A stretch of 64,000 bases of DNA from Simonsiella muelleri ATCC 29453 (GTDB taxonomy: Bacteria; Pseudomonadota; Gammaproteobacteria; Burkholderiales; Neisseriaceae), in assembly GCF_002951835.1 (NCBI RefSeq), contig NZ_CP019448.1, positions 1,612,001 to 1,676,000 on the forward strand. The letters run 5' to 3'. A program made the translations under genes and the position numbers. The stretch's first letter is position 1; every line of letters begins with the position of its first letter. The notes beneath the pieces were generated by a model that searched no databases, was not told the DNA's origin, and was given only the letters and a program-made list of their open reading frames with translations. Positions 45,647-53,883 of this stretch are shown piece after piece.

Positions 45647-46472
45647 CTTTTTTTGCCACGATTTTGGCTTTATCTGCTTGTTTTTTTGTGAGTGTTTTGG
45701 CGGTTGCATTTGGGTTTTGTTGGAAACGCTGAATGTGCGTTTTAATTGCACCACGCAACGCAACAGGATTTCGCGCAAGTGTATGCATCACTCGTATAAC
45801 GTGTTTGCACGCCATACCTGTTAATTCAGGATTGCGAATTTTTGGAAAAGCCGTTTCGTGGCGACCATAAGCAAATCCACCCACCGTAGCAATATAACGA
45901 TACCAATAACGATGGCGACCGCAAGAACAATCAAATTTAACAGGCGATTTCATATATGCATCAAGCATTTTGTTGGTTAAATTACCGCTGTTTAAGGCTG
46001 CCTGAAAATTCAAAAATTGCACCGAAACAATGTGATGCGTTGCACCGTATTTTCGTGATGCGTTTGTCCGAAATTGAATCGTGCCATCTTTTTCAAATTT
46101 AACTGCTTGAATCGTATGTATTTCGTCCTGAGCACGCTTGATGTCTTTGCGTGATGAATGTGAAATAATCAATTGCGCAGTGATGCCACCCAATAATTTT
46201 TTTCGCTTGAAGTCTTCTTGTAAATTAGCAGCAGCACGTTGAAATTGCTTCAAATTCTGTTCGGTAAGTTGTTCGGCAAAGACGGATTGATTGGCGTTGA
46301 TTTTTTCCAAAGCAGCTTGGATAACGGTTTTTTTAACACCATTCAATGCAGCCAAATTTAAAACCGATTGGCTTTCACTTCGTGCCTTGTCTTCGCGTGT
46401 GTTTTTTCTTGCGGTTGCGCGTAAATCATCGCTTGGTTTATTGGTTAAATTTTGTCCAATTTCATCACTCAT
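45612..46472 (-). CDS. Phage protein with SWIM-like zinc motif
   Basis: The 286-residue protein has a helical N-terminal half rich in charged residues and, from about residue 188, the pattern CSCGRHRYWYRYI, then about 30 residues later GMACKHVIRVM. This is a CxC...CxH arrangement like SWIM zinc fingers, with a longer spacing than usual. The C-terminus is basic (TLTKKQADKAKIVAKKGNVI). I infer a nucleic-acid-binding or structural phage role. It overlaps the next upstream gene by 8 bases. Confidence 0.6.
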   Translation of the reverse strand: MSDEIGQNLTNKPSDDLRATARKNTREDKARSESQSVLNLAALNGVKKTVIQAALEKINANQSVFAEQLTEQNLKQFQRAAANLQEDFKRKKLLGGITAQLIISHSSRKDIKRAQDEIHTIQAVKFEKDGTIQFRTNASRKYGATHHIVSVQFLNFQAALNSGNLTNKMLDAYMKSPVKFDCSCGRHRYWYRYIATVGGFAYGRHETAFPKIRNPELTGMACKHVIRVMHTLARNPVALRGAIKTHIQRFQQNPNATAKTLTKKQADKAKIVAKKGNVIRRSFLQT

Positions 46473-46764
46473 ACAAACTCATTCCATTGTTTTTTTGGTT
46501 ATTTGTTGCGTTGATTTGTGCGGCGGTTAGGTATCGCCGCAATCCGATTTCTTGCGCCAAATCCACATCACAAAAACCGTTAATCGCGGCTGATGCGTAC
46601 CAGTCGGCGCGGTTTTTGTAAACCAAACGATGCGACAAACTGGCATCCAACGTTTCATTTTGCATCACAATATGTGGAATATGTGTGTTATATGCTTGTA
46701 ATTGTTGCGATTGACTACGAATGTTGCGATGCTGACGCGCAACAATCAAAGGATCAAACGGCAT
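46465..46764 (-). CDS. Phage protein of unknown function
   Basis: From the ATG at 46764, with GAGGTTCACAT upstream, the product is 99 residues; the open frame to 46842 lacks a ribosome site. Seen in it: a helical N-terminus (IVARQHRNIRSQSQQLQAYN) and a mixed C-terminus (VDLAQEIGLRRYLTAAQIN). No family recognised. It heads a four-gene minus-strand run ending at the M15 peptidase and is divergent from the gene at 46841. Confidence 0.55.
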   Translation of the reverse strand: MPFDPLIVARQHRNIRSQSQQLQAYNTHIPHIVMQNETLDASLSHRLVYKNRADWYASAAINGFCDVDLAQEIGLRRYLTAAQINATNNQKNNGMSLYE

Positions 46765-46840
46765 ATATGTGAACCTCGTTTCAAGCAATTTAAAAATGAA
46801 ATTATCATGCTGTTTTAATATTTCAATAGGAAAAGTTCCC

Positions 46841-47299
46841 ATGAAAATTCAGGCAGCCTTTAACGCGGCTTTTGGCGAAAGCGTAACGATTTTTGCTGCA
46901 CAAATTCATCATAAAATTGTTATTGCCAAAGTGAGTGCGTACACCGAAATTCGTAAAGATGATGTGATTTTCTTAAGCAACAACCCACTTGTTGAGGCTG
47001 ATTTTCATTTTGAAATGCGTGATTTTCAGGCTGCCTTTGAGGCGTACCAAATTTTAATGCAGTCAAATAAATGCGTGATGCAAGACGATTTGGCACGATA
47101 CAAACCCGAAAACGTCGTTGATTTTGACGGTCAAAAGGACAATGGAGATGGAAAATACAATATTGACAAATTGAAAAATGGGCATTGGGCTGTTTTGGCG
47201 ATTTGTCTGTATTATTTTAATCAAACAAAAACCACCCAACAATTTGATAATGCAATTAATTTTATGAATGATTTGATAGATTTCTATTTAACGATTTAA
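46841..47299 (+). CDS. Phage protein of unknown function
   Basis: The 152-residue product starts at 46841 behind ATAGGAAAAGTTCCC. It is mixed alpha/beta (GESVTIFAAQIHHKIVIAKV) with a helical C-terminus (HWAVLAICLYYFNQ). Two uptake sequences are in or beside the gene, and a DUS follows its stop. It lies just upstream of the portal-like gene on the same strand; no family recognised. Confidence 0.6.
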   Translation: MKIQAAFNAAFGESVTIFAAQIHHKIVIAKVSAYTEIRKDDVIFLSNNPLVEADFHFEMRDFQAAFEAYQILMQSNKCVMQDDLARYKPENVVDFDGQKDNGDGKYNIDKLKNGHWAVLAICLYYFNQTKTTQQFDNAINFMNDLIDFYLTI

Positions 47300-47383
47300 T
47301 TTTCAGGCAGCCTGAAACAGGAATAGCCGTTAAACAATGTAGAAAACAACTTCATAATTTCACTTATTTTTTTGGATTTTCAA

Positions 47384-48880
47384 ATGGCAAAAAGCACTAT
47401 TTTGAGTATGACAGGCGAACCGTTTGCATTGGATGAAAAGTTGATTACACAATCAGCACAAACATCATTCACGGATATTGACGCAATCAGCATTTCGCAG
47501 GTTTTGAGTGCGTTGGAGATGCCAGCACGCAACCGTCAAGAAATATACAGTCGGTATATGTATATGTCTGGCGATCCGATTATCGCAGCCGCCTTGAATT
47601 TGCACGTTACGCAATCTCTTGGCGGTCATGAAACAACTGGCGATGTGATTTTCATTGAAGCCAAACCCAATGCCACCGACGCTGAAAAGAAAATAATTGA
47701 ACAAATTCAAAATGATTTGTTAGATATGCTGAATCAAAATGCTTACCAAATCGCATTTTGGGGTTGCGCATTCGGTGATGCGTATGCGCGAATATACGGC
47801 GAAAAGAAACATGGGATTTCGCATATTGAGTTATCTGAATTTTACCTGCCAGCATTTATACAACCTTTTGAATTAGCAGGAAAAACAGCAGGCTACAGAA
47901 TCAATATTGAGCAAAAAATCCACACACTCACGCCTATACAACTATCACGATTAAAAATGCCACGAATGGGTTTTGTTCCGCAATATCGTATGCAATACAA
48001 CTACTTCGTCCAATCAATCACGCAAGATGATGTCTCAAAGCACAAGCCAGTTCCATCTAATATTGGCGGCTCGTTTTTGGAAAGCGCGGAAAAACCATTC
48101 CTTTTGCTGCAATCGGCACTCATTGGCTTAAGTTCGGGACGGATTCTGGATAGCATCAGAGAAAGCATCATCGGCTTGAATATGAAAGACATGACCAAAG
48201 AGCAACAAATGCAGTTTTTCAATTTTTTTTCAGGTATGTTAAAGGCATCAAAAAAGCGTGCTGCTGATGCAATTGAAAAAAAATCGCCTGTATTGGAAAA
48301 AATCATTCATTTGCTGCCCGTTTGGGATGAAAAACAACTTTACAACGTGGATACTGGCGGTTCTTTGGGGAATCAAAATGCCAATGCGTATAGTGTTGAT
48401 GATGTTATGTTTTACGCTAAATTATTGGCGGGTTCGTTGGGCTTGGATTTGTCTATGCTTGGTTTTTCTGATTTGCTGTCGGGTGGCTTAGGTGATGGCG
48501 GTTTTTTTCGTGTTTCGGCACAAGCTGGGCAACGTTCGCGATTGTTAAGACAAGGTTTGACTGGCTGGGTTAATCATGTTATTGATGTGCATTGCAATTA
48601 CAAATTCAATGGCGTATTTCAGTCTGCCAATCGTCCGTATGAAGTTGTTTTCAATGGCGCAACATCTGCTCTTGAACGAGAAAATCAAGAAACGCGTGAA
48701 CGCAAAAACGCTGCTGCTTCAGTCGCATTGCAAAATTTCGCAAGCGTCAAAGAATTGGGTTTTGATGAAAATGCGATAACATTATTTGTCAAAGACCAAA
48801 TGGGATTTGATGAAGATGATGCAAAAATCTATGCTAAGTCAATGGTTTTAAGCAATAATGAAAACGAAGAGGTAGAATAA
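47384..48880 (+). CDS. Putative phage portal protein
   Basis: From the ATG at 47384 the product has 498 residues. YMYMSGDPIIAAALNLHVTQ followed by GDVIFIEAKPNA and a helical stretch resembles the start of T4/P1-like portal proteins. The central part has a long helical region (MTKEQQMQFFNFFSGMLKAS), and the C-terminus is an acidic, charged tail (DQMGFDEDDAKIYAKSMVL), both usual in portals. Portals form the dodecameric DNA gate of the head. The call rests on general pattern and size, not on a unique motif. Confidence 0.55.
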   Translation: MAKSTILSMTGEPFALDEKLITQSAQTSFTDIDAISISQVLSALEMPARNRQEIYSRYMYMSGDPIIAAALNLHVTQSLGGHETTGDVIFIEAKPNATDAEKKIIEQIQNDLLDMLNQNAYQIAFWGCAFGDAYARIYGEKKHGISHIELSEFYLPAFIQPFELAGKTAGYRINIEQKIHTLTPIQLSRLKMPRMGFVPQYRMQYNYFVQSITQDDVSKHKPVPSNIGGSFLESAEKPFLLLQSALIGLSSGRILDSIRESIIGLNMKDMTKEQQMQFFNFFSGMLKASKKRAADAIEKKSPVLEKIIHLLPVWDEKQLYNVDTGGSLGNQNANAYSVDDVMFYAKLLAGSLGLDLSMLGFSDLLSGGLGDGGFFRVSAQAGQRSRLLRQGLTGWVNHVIDVHCNYKFNGVFQSANRPYEVVFNGATSALERENQETRERKNAAASVALQNFASVKELGFDENAITLFVKDQMGFDEDDAKIYAKSMVLSNNENEEVE

Positions 48881-48888
48881 TTAATATA

Positions 48889-48920
48889 TTCAGGCAGCCT
48901 AAATATGCAGGCTGCCTGAA
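48889..48920. terminator. Bidirectional DUS-pair terminator in the prophage
   Basis: TTCAGGCAGCCT and AGGCTGCCTGAA form a 12-bp stem with an 8-base loop between the convergent portal-like gene and the gene at 48924. Confidence 0.75.
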
Positions 48921-48923
48921 AAT

Positions 48924-49325
48924 TCAAATCGTGGTTGGTGGCATAGAAAATGCAAATTTCCGCATATATTCAATTCGATAATTGGTAATATCGCTTTGAA
49001 TTTCTGCACTGCTTCGTCCATAGGGTTCATGACTGGCAACGCGGCTGCTTTCTTGAATTAATGCGCTTTCGCGTTCAGCGAATAATTCCGCCAACGGTTT
49101 AATCACACCCCATTCTGATGCGGTTAATTCGGTTTCTTTCGTGATTTTGGCTGCCTGAAAAGCCCAATCGCCGTTATCGTCAAAATCGGCTTTTTCTACC
49201 GCCAAATTGCCCCACGCTTGATACTCACGCGCCGCTTCAATAATGAATTTTTCAGCGGTGGCTTGGTCAATCAGATTCGTGGCTAAACCATCTAGCCACT
49301 GCGTAGCCAATTGGGCAATATTCAT
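48924..49325 (-). CDS. Phage structural-type protein of unknown function
   Basis: The 133-residue product begins at the ATG at 49325, which overlaps the TGA stop of the previous gene (TGATG). It is acidic and largely helical (ATNLIDQATAEKFIIEAARE). Position in the head/tail gene run and size suggest a head-completion or connector protein, but no motif proves it. Confidence 0.5.
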   Translation of the reverse strand: MNIAQLATQWLDGLATNLIDQATAEKFIIEAAREYQAWGNLAVEKADFDDNGDWAFQAAKITKETELTASEWGVIKPLAELFAERESALIQESSRVASHEPYGRSSAEIQSDITNYRIEYMRKFAFSMPPTTI

Positions 49326-49702
49326 CACTCAATTCCAGGAAAATACATATAGAAAACTTGCCCCGAATACACCGTCAATTGCCCACGATTTTCCACATCA
49401 ACATCAACAGGATCGAATCCGAAAAATTGTGCGTCAATAATTCGCCATTTTTGAGTATGATTATCGGGTGTGCCATGATAGATTGTGCCGCTAAATTTTG
49501 GGCGTTGCGACACCGTACGCGTGGCTTGGGCGCGTTCCAAAAAGTCGCGTGCATAACCTGAAGCCGTTTCAGATAATGCGCAAGCACCACGATGATCAAA
49601 GCGTGGAATTTGTTGCGTTCCTCCTTTAATACCGCCAACCATTGGTACTTCAATAATGTCTTCTGGCGCAGTAATCGGTAACGGAAATTGTTTGATTGAC
49701 AT
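49325..49702 (-). pseudogene. 3' part of a phage tail-type gene split by the IS element
   Basis: The frame gives 125 residues from an ATG that lies exactly at the IS border, so this start is created by the insertion: GGGGAGG stands directly against it. Residues from IKQFPLPITAPEDIIEVPMV onward continue the fragment at 51521-51640 in frame. The joined protein would have about 163 residues (…EPDVTYL(S)IKQFPLP…). The body (RFDHRGACALSETASGYARD, IDAQFFGFDPVDVDVENRGQ) resembles small tail-tube or baseplate proteins only in general pattern. Confidence 0.65.
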
Positions 49703-49846
49703 CCTCCCCTTGCTGAAGCAAGGAGATTCCTACTGCGGTTAGCGATGTTCTGCCAACTCGCTTCGGTGGGTTCGTGTTGCTGACAACCTTACTGCATTGT
49801 TCACTTCACACGCGCTACGGACACGTCCTGCCCTGATTTTTGTTTT
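49697..49846 (-). ncRNA. Predicted omega RNA (reRNA) region of the TnpB system
   Basis: In IS605-type elements the guide RNA of TnpB comes from the 3' end of tnpB and the adjoining transposon end. Here that end is the minus-strand stretch after the tnpB stop at 49845, about 150 bases, closing with the hairpin CTCCTTGC TTCA GCAAGGGGAG at the border. The guide would be the flanking phage DNA directly beyond 49697. Inferred from element layout, with no direct evidence of transcription. Confidence 0.5.
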
Positions 49847-50981
49847 AGGCTGCCTGAATGGCTTGCCCACGTTTCAATATATTGATTGCACCGACTACAT
49901 CAGCGTTGTTCTGATAGCCGCATTCTACGCATTCAAAATTCGCTTGCGTTTGGCGGTTGTCTTTAGCGGTATGTCCGCAGCTAGGGCAACAACGGCTGGT
50001 ATTTTGTGGTGGAACGGCAAACAAAAAGCCACCATTCCAAGCCAATTTATACGCCAACTGTCGTCTAAATTCCGCCCAAGACTGGTCTAAAATTGCGCGA
50101 TTTAAACCTGATTTTTGTTTGACGTTTTTGCCGTGCTGTTCAGCATCGCCTTTTGCTGACTTAGACATATTAGCCACTTGCAAATCTTCAACATACACAA
50201 TCGCGTGGTTTTGGCTGATTTTGCTGCTGATTTGATGCAAGTAGTTTTTACGAATATTGCTGATTTTGTGGTGTAATTTGGCAATTTTGGCTTTTAACTT
50301 TTGCCAATTTTTAGAAAATTTAGTCTTGTTTTTAAAGCGTTTTTGCAGTTTAGCTAATTTGCCTTTAAGGTTTTTGAACGCGTTAATCGGCTCAAAATAT
50401 TCGCCGTTGGACAAAGTTGCAAAACGCACGATACCCATATCGATACCGATTTCTCCGCCGTTGGGTTTTGGCGTTTCCGTCTCAAATTCTGTTTGAATGG
50501 AAACATACCACTTACCGCATTTTTGGCTGACGGTTACATTTTTCAGGCTGCCTGAAACATTTCGGCTATTGCGATAACGCACCCAACCAATTTTTGGCAA
50601 ATAGATGCGGTTATTTTGTTGTTCCAATTTGCAGCCTTGCGGAAATCTGAAACTGTCTTTTTCGCCCTTGCGTTTGAATTTTGGAAAGTCCGAACGTTTA
50701 GCGAAGAAGTTTTTGAATGAATTTTCTAAATCTTTGAGCGATTGCTGCAAAACTTGGCTGTGGCAATCTTTGAGCCAAACTAGCTCACGTTTCCATTCGG
50801 GCAACAGATTAGCTATTTTGGTGTAACTGAATTTAAATGATTTATCTTTTTGATATTGTTCATTTTGATACGACAAAGCCCGATTGAACACGAAACGCGA
50901 ACAACCGCAAAACTGTTTCATTTTGCGGATTTGTTCGCCGTTTGGCATCAGTTCAAATTTAAAGGCTTTGAGTATCTGCAT
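49845..50981 (-). CDS. tnpB: RNA-guided endonuclease TnpB, intact
   Basis: The 378-residue protein has the N-terminal wedge/HTH start (MQILKAFKFELMPNGEQIRK) and a RuvC-like nuclease with Asp181 (GIDMGIVRF), Glu265 (VYVEDLQVANMS) and Asp361 (NADVVGAINIL), plus a zinc ribbon CCPSCGH...FECVECGY. All catalytic residues are present, as in active TnpB (ancestor of Cas12), which nicks or cuts DNA at the donor site under omega-RNA guidance. A DUS inside the gene reads SGSLK, and another supplies its final IQAA, signs of long residence in this host group. Divergent from tnpA. Confidence 0.92.
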   Translation of the reverse strand: MQILKAFKFELMPNGEQIRKMKQFCGCSRFVFNRALSYQNEQYQKDKSFKFSYTKIANLLPEWKRELVWLKDCHSQVLQQSLKDLENSFKNFFAKRSDFPKFKRKGEKDSFRFPQGCKLEQQNNRIYLPKIGWVRYRNSRNVSGSLKNVTVSQKCGKWYVSIQTEFETETPKPNGGEIGIDMGIVRFATLSNGEYFEPINAFKNLKGKLAKLQKRFKNKTKFSKNWQKLKAKIAKLHHKISNIRKNYLHQISSKISQNHAIVYVEDLQVANMSKSAKGDAEQHGKNVKQKSGLNRAILDQSWAEFRRQLAYKLAWNGGFLFAVPPQNTSRCCPSCGHTAKDNRQTQANFECVECGYQNNADVVGAINILKRGQAIQAA

Positions 50982-51025
50982 GATTTCATAGATAATGGGA
51001 TTTTTGATTATTTTACACTTGGTCT

Positions 51026-51442
51026 ATGGAAAAGGAAACCGATTTAAGACGTGGAAGACACGTTGTTTTTAACTTACACGTTCATTTAGTCTTTGTTACC
51101 AAATACCGCCAAAAGGTATTCACAAAAGAGATTTTGGACGATATGCAGCAGATTTTTGAAAGCGTTTGTTCTGATTTTGAAGCGCAACTGGTGGAGTTTG
51201 ACGGCGAAAACGACCATGTTCATTTGCTTGTGAATTATCCGCCAAAAGTGTCCATTTCTAAACTCGTGAACAATTTGAAAGGCGTATCCAGCCGTATGAT
51301 TAGACGAAAAAATTACCCCAGTATTCGTGAGAAATTGTGGGGCGGTGCGTTGTGGTCTCCGTCTTATTTTGCAGGAAGTTGCGGCGGTGCGCCAATTTCT
51401 ATTATTCGGCAGTATATTGAGCAACAAAATACGCCTGACTGA
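51026..51442 (+). CDS. tnpA: IS200/IS605-family transposase TnpA (Y1 HUH)
   Basis: The 138-residue transposase has the HUH motif HVHLLVNYPP and the catalytic Tyr in IIRQYIEQQ, with VFVTKYRQKVFTKEI near the start. It cuts and joins single-stranded DNA at hairpin ends. Full length, 44 bases from the divergent tnpB start. It looks intact, so the element may still be mobile. Confidence 0.93.
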   Translation: MEKETDLRRGRHVVFNLHVHLVFVTKYRQKVFTKEILDDMQQIFESVCSDFEAQLVEFDGENDHVHLLVNYPPKVSISKLVNNLKGVSSRMIRRKNYPSIREKLWGGALWSPSYFAGSCGGAPISIIRQYIEQQNTPD

Positions 51443-51520
51443 ATATCATCGGTTTTAGGACTGCTTCGCAGTCCGCGCCTTATATCTCCGCCGTGAACGG
51501 CAAAGTTTTACGGCGCAGCC

Positions 51521-51640
51521 TGATAAATACGTTACATCAGGCTCTCCATCAATCACGAACATATATTCGCTGTTAATGGATTTTTCACCTAATGATTTGG
51601 TTTTTTGATATACGTCAAAAGCATTTTTAATACTAAACAT
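51521..51640 (-). pseudogene. 5' part of the phage tail-type gene split by the IS element
   Basis: The ATG at 51640 opens MFSIKNAFDVYQKTKSLGEK and runs to EYMFVIDGEPDVTYLS at the IS border; reading on into the IS adds about 21 unrelated residues to a stop at 51455. The frame joins that of 49325-49702 once the element is taken out. It lies ten bases after the stop-side end of the tail/baseplate-like gene, in the same operon. Confidence 0.7.
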
Positions 51641-51650
51641 TCAAAAACTC

Positions 51651-52589
51651 CTAATCAAAAACTGATGTCCCTTTAAATAGGGATTCATCATAACTATTTG
51701 TATTACTTTTAAATAATTTTGTTGATTCGTTAATCGCACTGCTGATTGTGCTACTGGCAGCCGTTGTACTCATTTTAGAAATATCTGCAAAATCCATAGA
51801 ACGTAACGATTGTAGTGAAACTTGCACTTCAAGGAAAATATCCCCCATTGGACTATAAGGTGCATCAAGAGGTTTGCTAATACTTTCAATAACCATCGGT
51901 GGATAAGTTTCGCCTTTGTAAGACAATTTCACGTATTTTGGCGCAAGACTCGGAAAAAATGTAGCATACCCCACATTTTTAGCAACATCACTCATGCCGC
52001 CACTCTCATCGCTATTTTTGACTGCATCACTGGCAGAATGAAGTGCTGTTTCTGCTAATTCTGCTGGGTATGCCATTTTCAACAACGCTTGATACGGAGC
52101 AGCAACTTCACTTTGTGGGTCTTGCCATGCGCGAAAAATCAAGGTCATGCTGACTTTCAGCGGCGAATGCCCCGAATAAACCTGCGTACTGTTTAATTTG
52201 GTAATGCCGCTGCGCCCCTCGACAGCATCTGAAAACGCTTGAAATTTGTTATCCGAATTTTTTTCTTCAGAACTTTCGCCAATAAGTCCCAACGCTTGAC
52301 TCAAGTCCGCAATGCCACCTGTTTGCGCCAATCCCATTAGCGACATTTTCTCACTTTCGGCTGACATATTTTCAAATGGCGAAGCCCAATTAAATGATTG
52401 TTCTACGCTACCTTCTTTCACGGCTGCCTTGAAAGAAGCTCCGCCATCAATCGGTGCGCCGTCTTTGTCGCATTGTGTGAAATTTGCAATCAGATTTGGG
52501 TTGAGGCTGGCATAATTTGATGACGGCGCATTTGTGGTGCTTGCCAAACCCAAAACCGTTGAAACAGCGTTTTCTAACCATGTTGCCAT
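51651..52589 (-). CDS. Putative phage tail/baseplate protein
   Basis: The 312-residue product has a mobile Ser/Thr-rich N- and C-terminus and a central domain with VYSGHSPLKVSMTLIFRAWQ, PYQALLKMAYPAE and PPMVIESISKPLDAPYSPMG followed by EVQVSLQSL. This beta-rich pattern is similar to baseplate or tail-hub proteins of contractile-tail phages, from memory of general features only. AAGGATAAAAGCAC precedes the ATG. It lies directly upstream of the IS-split gene. Confidence 0.5.
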   Translation of the reverse strand: MATWLENAVSTVLGLASTTNAPSSNYASLNPNLIANFTQCDKDGAPIDGGASFKAAVKEGSVEQSFNWASPFENMSAESEKMSLMGLAQTGGIADLSQALGLIGESSEEKNSDNKFQAFSDAVEGRSGITKLNSTQVYSGHSPLKVSMTLIFRAWQDPQSEVAAPYQALLKMAYPAELAETALHSASDAVKNSDESGGMSDVAKNVGYATFFPSLAPKYVKLSYKGETYPPMVIESISKPLDAPYSPMGDIFLEVQVSLQSLRSMDFADISKMSTTAASSTISSAINESTKLFKSNTNSYDESLFKGTSVFD

Positions 52590-52621
52590 GTGCTTTTATC
52601 CTTTCAGGCTGCCTGAAAAAA

Positions 52622-53323
52622 TTACAAATCCATTGCTTTGCGCCGTTTCAAAGATTTCAGACGTTTGGCGCGTGCTTTTCCCGAATGCGCTTTGAGTTGC
52701 ATTTTTTTGATTGCTGCTTTTTGCTTAGCGGATAATTTCACCGTGCCTGAAATGCGTTTGCGAACAATGGTTTTCACACCGTTGCGAATCGCGACTGTGC
52801 GCTTGTAAGTTGCGTCCATCACGGCTGAATCGCTGTCTTCATCAAATTCAAATGCGGCGGCGTTAATGGCTGCCATTTCTGCATCTTCGCCATCCACACC
52901 CATATTGATTAAAAATTCGTGAATATTCTCGGCTGCCGCTTCATCGCCATCATTAAGCATCGCTGCAACGTCTTCATTATTCACACCTTGTGAAATCAAA
53001 TAGTCTGAAGCAATACCGTATGCCAACTCCAACACATCTAATTCGTCATCGTCCAAATCCCCATTTTTGTCCGCGTCAACCGTACCAATCATGATGGCAT
53101 CAAAACGGTCTACAAGCGTTTCGCCTGCGTCTAAATCGCTGTCATCAGTCTCCAACCACGAAGAGATGCCACCAGCAACATCTAATTTCAATGTGGATAA
53201 TTCAGCAGCCGCCATATCGTCTTCAGCGGAATAATTCAAACCGTCAAATGTAGCTTGCGGTGGATTATTTTGTTTAAGGCTGCCTGAAAAAGCAGCTTGT
53301 CGCATTTGGTCAAGAATATTCAT
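52622..53323 (-). CDS. Phage protein with EF-hand-like calcium-binding loop
   Basis: The 233-residue product is acidic over its first 165 residues, with an EF-hand loop DADKNGDLDDDELD near residue 83 (ligand positions 1, 3, 5 and 12 filled), and ends in a strongly basic tail (KAHSGKARAKRLKSLKRRKA). EF-hand proteins are rare in phages. The charge split suggests a structural or DNA-associated role. Its start lies just behind a large hairpin that covers the ribosome site. Confidence 0.6.
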   Translation of the reverse strand: MNILDQMRQAAFSGSLKQNNPPQATFDGLNYSAEDDMAAAELSTLKLDVAGGISSWLETDDSDLDAGETLVDRFDAIMIGTVDADKNGDLDDDELDVLELAYGIASDYLISQGVNNEDVAAMLNDGDEAAAENIHEFLINMGVDGEDAEMAAINAAAFEFDEDSDSAVMDATYKRTVAIRNGVKTIVRKRISGTVKLSAKQKAAIKKMQLKAHSGKARAKRLKSLKRRKAMDL

Positions 53324-53325
53324 GA

Positions 53326-53383
53326 AAAAAATCCCTTTTGCTATGATAGAAAACGGTATTTTCTAATAACAAAAGGGATTTTT
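53326..53383 (-). terminator. Large hairpin after aca2, also covering the next ribosome site
   Basis: AAAAATCCCTTTTG and CAAAAGGGATTTTT form a 14-bp outer stem; inside it TAGAAAA and TTTTCTA form a second stem. On the minus strand it ends in seven T, so it can terminate the acr-aca transcript. The same arm holds AAAAGGGA, the likely ribosome site of the EF-hand gene. Confidence 0.7.
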
Positions 53384-53400
53384 AGTTAAGTGTTCCTGTT

Positions 53401-53829
53401 TCAGGCAGCCTGAAAACTTGCTGCCCACAAAGCACGATTTTTTTGATTATCGTCCCTACCAACAAGCCATTTGAAATACTCTTCAGGATTAAAGATTATT
53501 AATTTTGCTCCAAAATCAAAATGTAGTGTTCTTGCAACACTTTGTGTGAAACGCCATTCTAAAATGTTCTCACAATATTCAGGTGCTGAATAATAAATAA
53601 CCGAAACATGATTTAAATTCATACCTTGTGTATCAATTAAATCTCGAATCATTTCTTGTCTTCGATTCAAAAGCGCGTTGATATTATCAATAATATCGGG
53701 ATTAATAGTCCGTTCGCCCTTTTCTAAATATTGCCAACCTCGCAAAGACATTTTGCCCAAGTGAACCGCTGCCTCATTGGTTTTTAATCCTAACAAAATA
53801 CGTGCATTTTTTAATTCTATTGGTGTCAT
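53401..53829 (-). CDS. aca2: Anti-CRISPR-associated transcriptional repressor, Aca2-like (DUF1870)
   Basis: The 142-residue protein has an N-terminal helix-turn-helix (ELKNARILLGLKTNEAAVHL, SLRGWQYLEKGERTINPDII) and a C-terminal dimer domain with LEWRFTQSVARTL, EYFKWLVGRDDNQKNRALWA. These blocks are those I know from the DUF1870/Aca2 family, which represses acr-aca operons by binding an inverted repeat in the promoter. It directly follows an acrIIC5-like gene, the classic order. TAGGAGCATATAT is the ribosome site. A DUS supplies its last residues FQAA and the stop. Aca3 and other Aca families have different C-termini. Confidence 0.85.
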   Translation of the reverse strand: MTPIELKNARILLGLKTNEAAVHLGKMSLRGWQYLEKGERTINPDIIDNINALLNRRQEMIRDLIDTQGMNLNHVSVIYYSAPEYCENILEWRFTQSVARTLHFDFGAKLIIFNPEEYFKWLVGRDDNQKNRALWAASFQAA

Positions 53830-53848
53830 ATATATGCTCCTATTTAAA

Positions 53849-53880
53849 AAAGGCAGCCTGAAAAAAAAAGACTGCCCTCT
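53849..53880 (-). terminator. Possible attenuator between acr and aca2
   Basis: On the minus strand GGCAGTC and the DUS-derived GGCTGCC flank a T-rich loop, followed by six T. A partial terminator here would give more acr than aca2 transcript. Confidence 0.4.
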
Positions 53881-53883
53881 TTA

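Larger units (their letters stand above)
49697..51523. mobile_element. IS200/IS605-family insertion sequence with divergent tnpA and tnpB
   Basis: The element is about 1.82 kb. The left border TGACATCCTCCCCTTGC holds a hairpin (CCTTGCTGAAGCAAGG), and the right border has hairpins at 51458-51474 (GGACTGC TTC GCAGTCC) and 51489-51515 (CGCCGT/ACGGCG). There are no terminal inverted repeats and no target duplication, as expected for HUH single-strand transposition. The exact ends are uncertain by three bases because TGA/TCA occurs at both junctions. The insertion splits one phage gene in frame. Confidence 0.85.

Noticed and set aside
45647..45778. Longer start for the SHOCT-like gene
   Set aside because: It lies wholly inside the SWIM-like gene in another frame; the ATG at 45646 has the better ribosome site.
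51455..51520. Continuation of the split phage gene into the IS
   Set aside because: These codons come from the IS end hairpins and are not part of the original gene.
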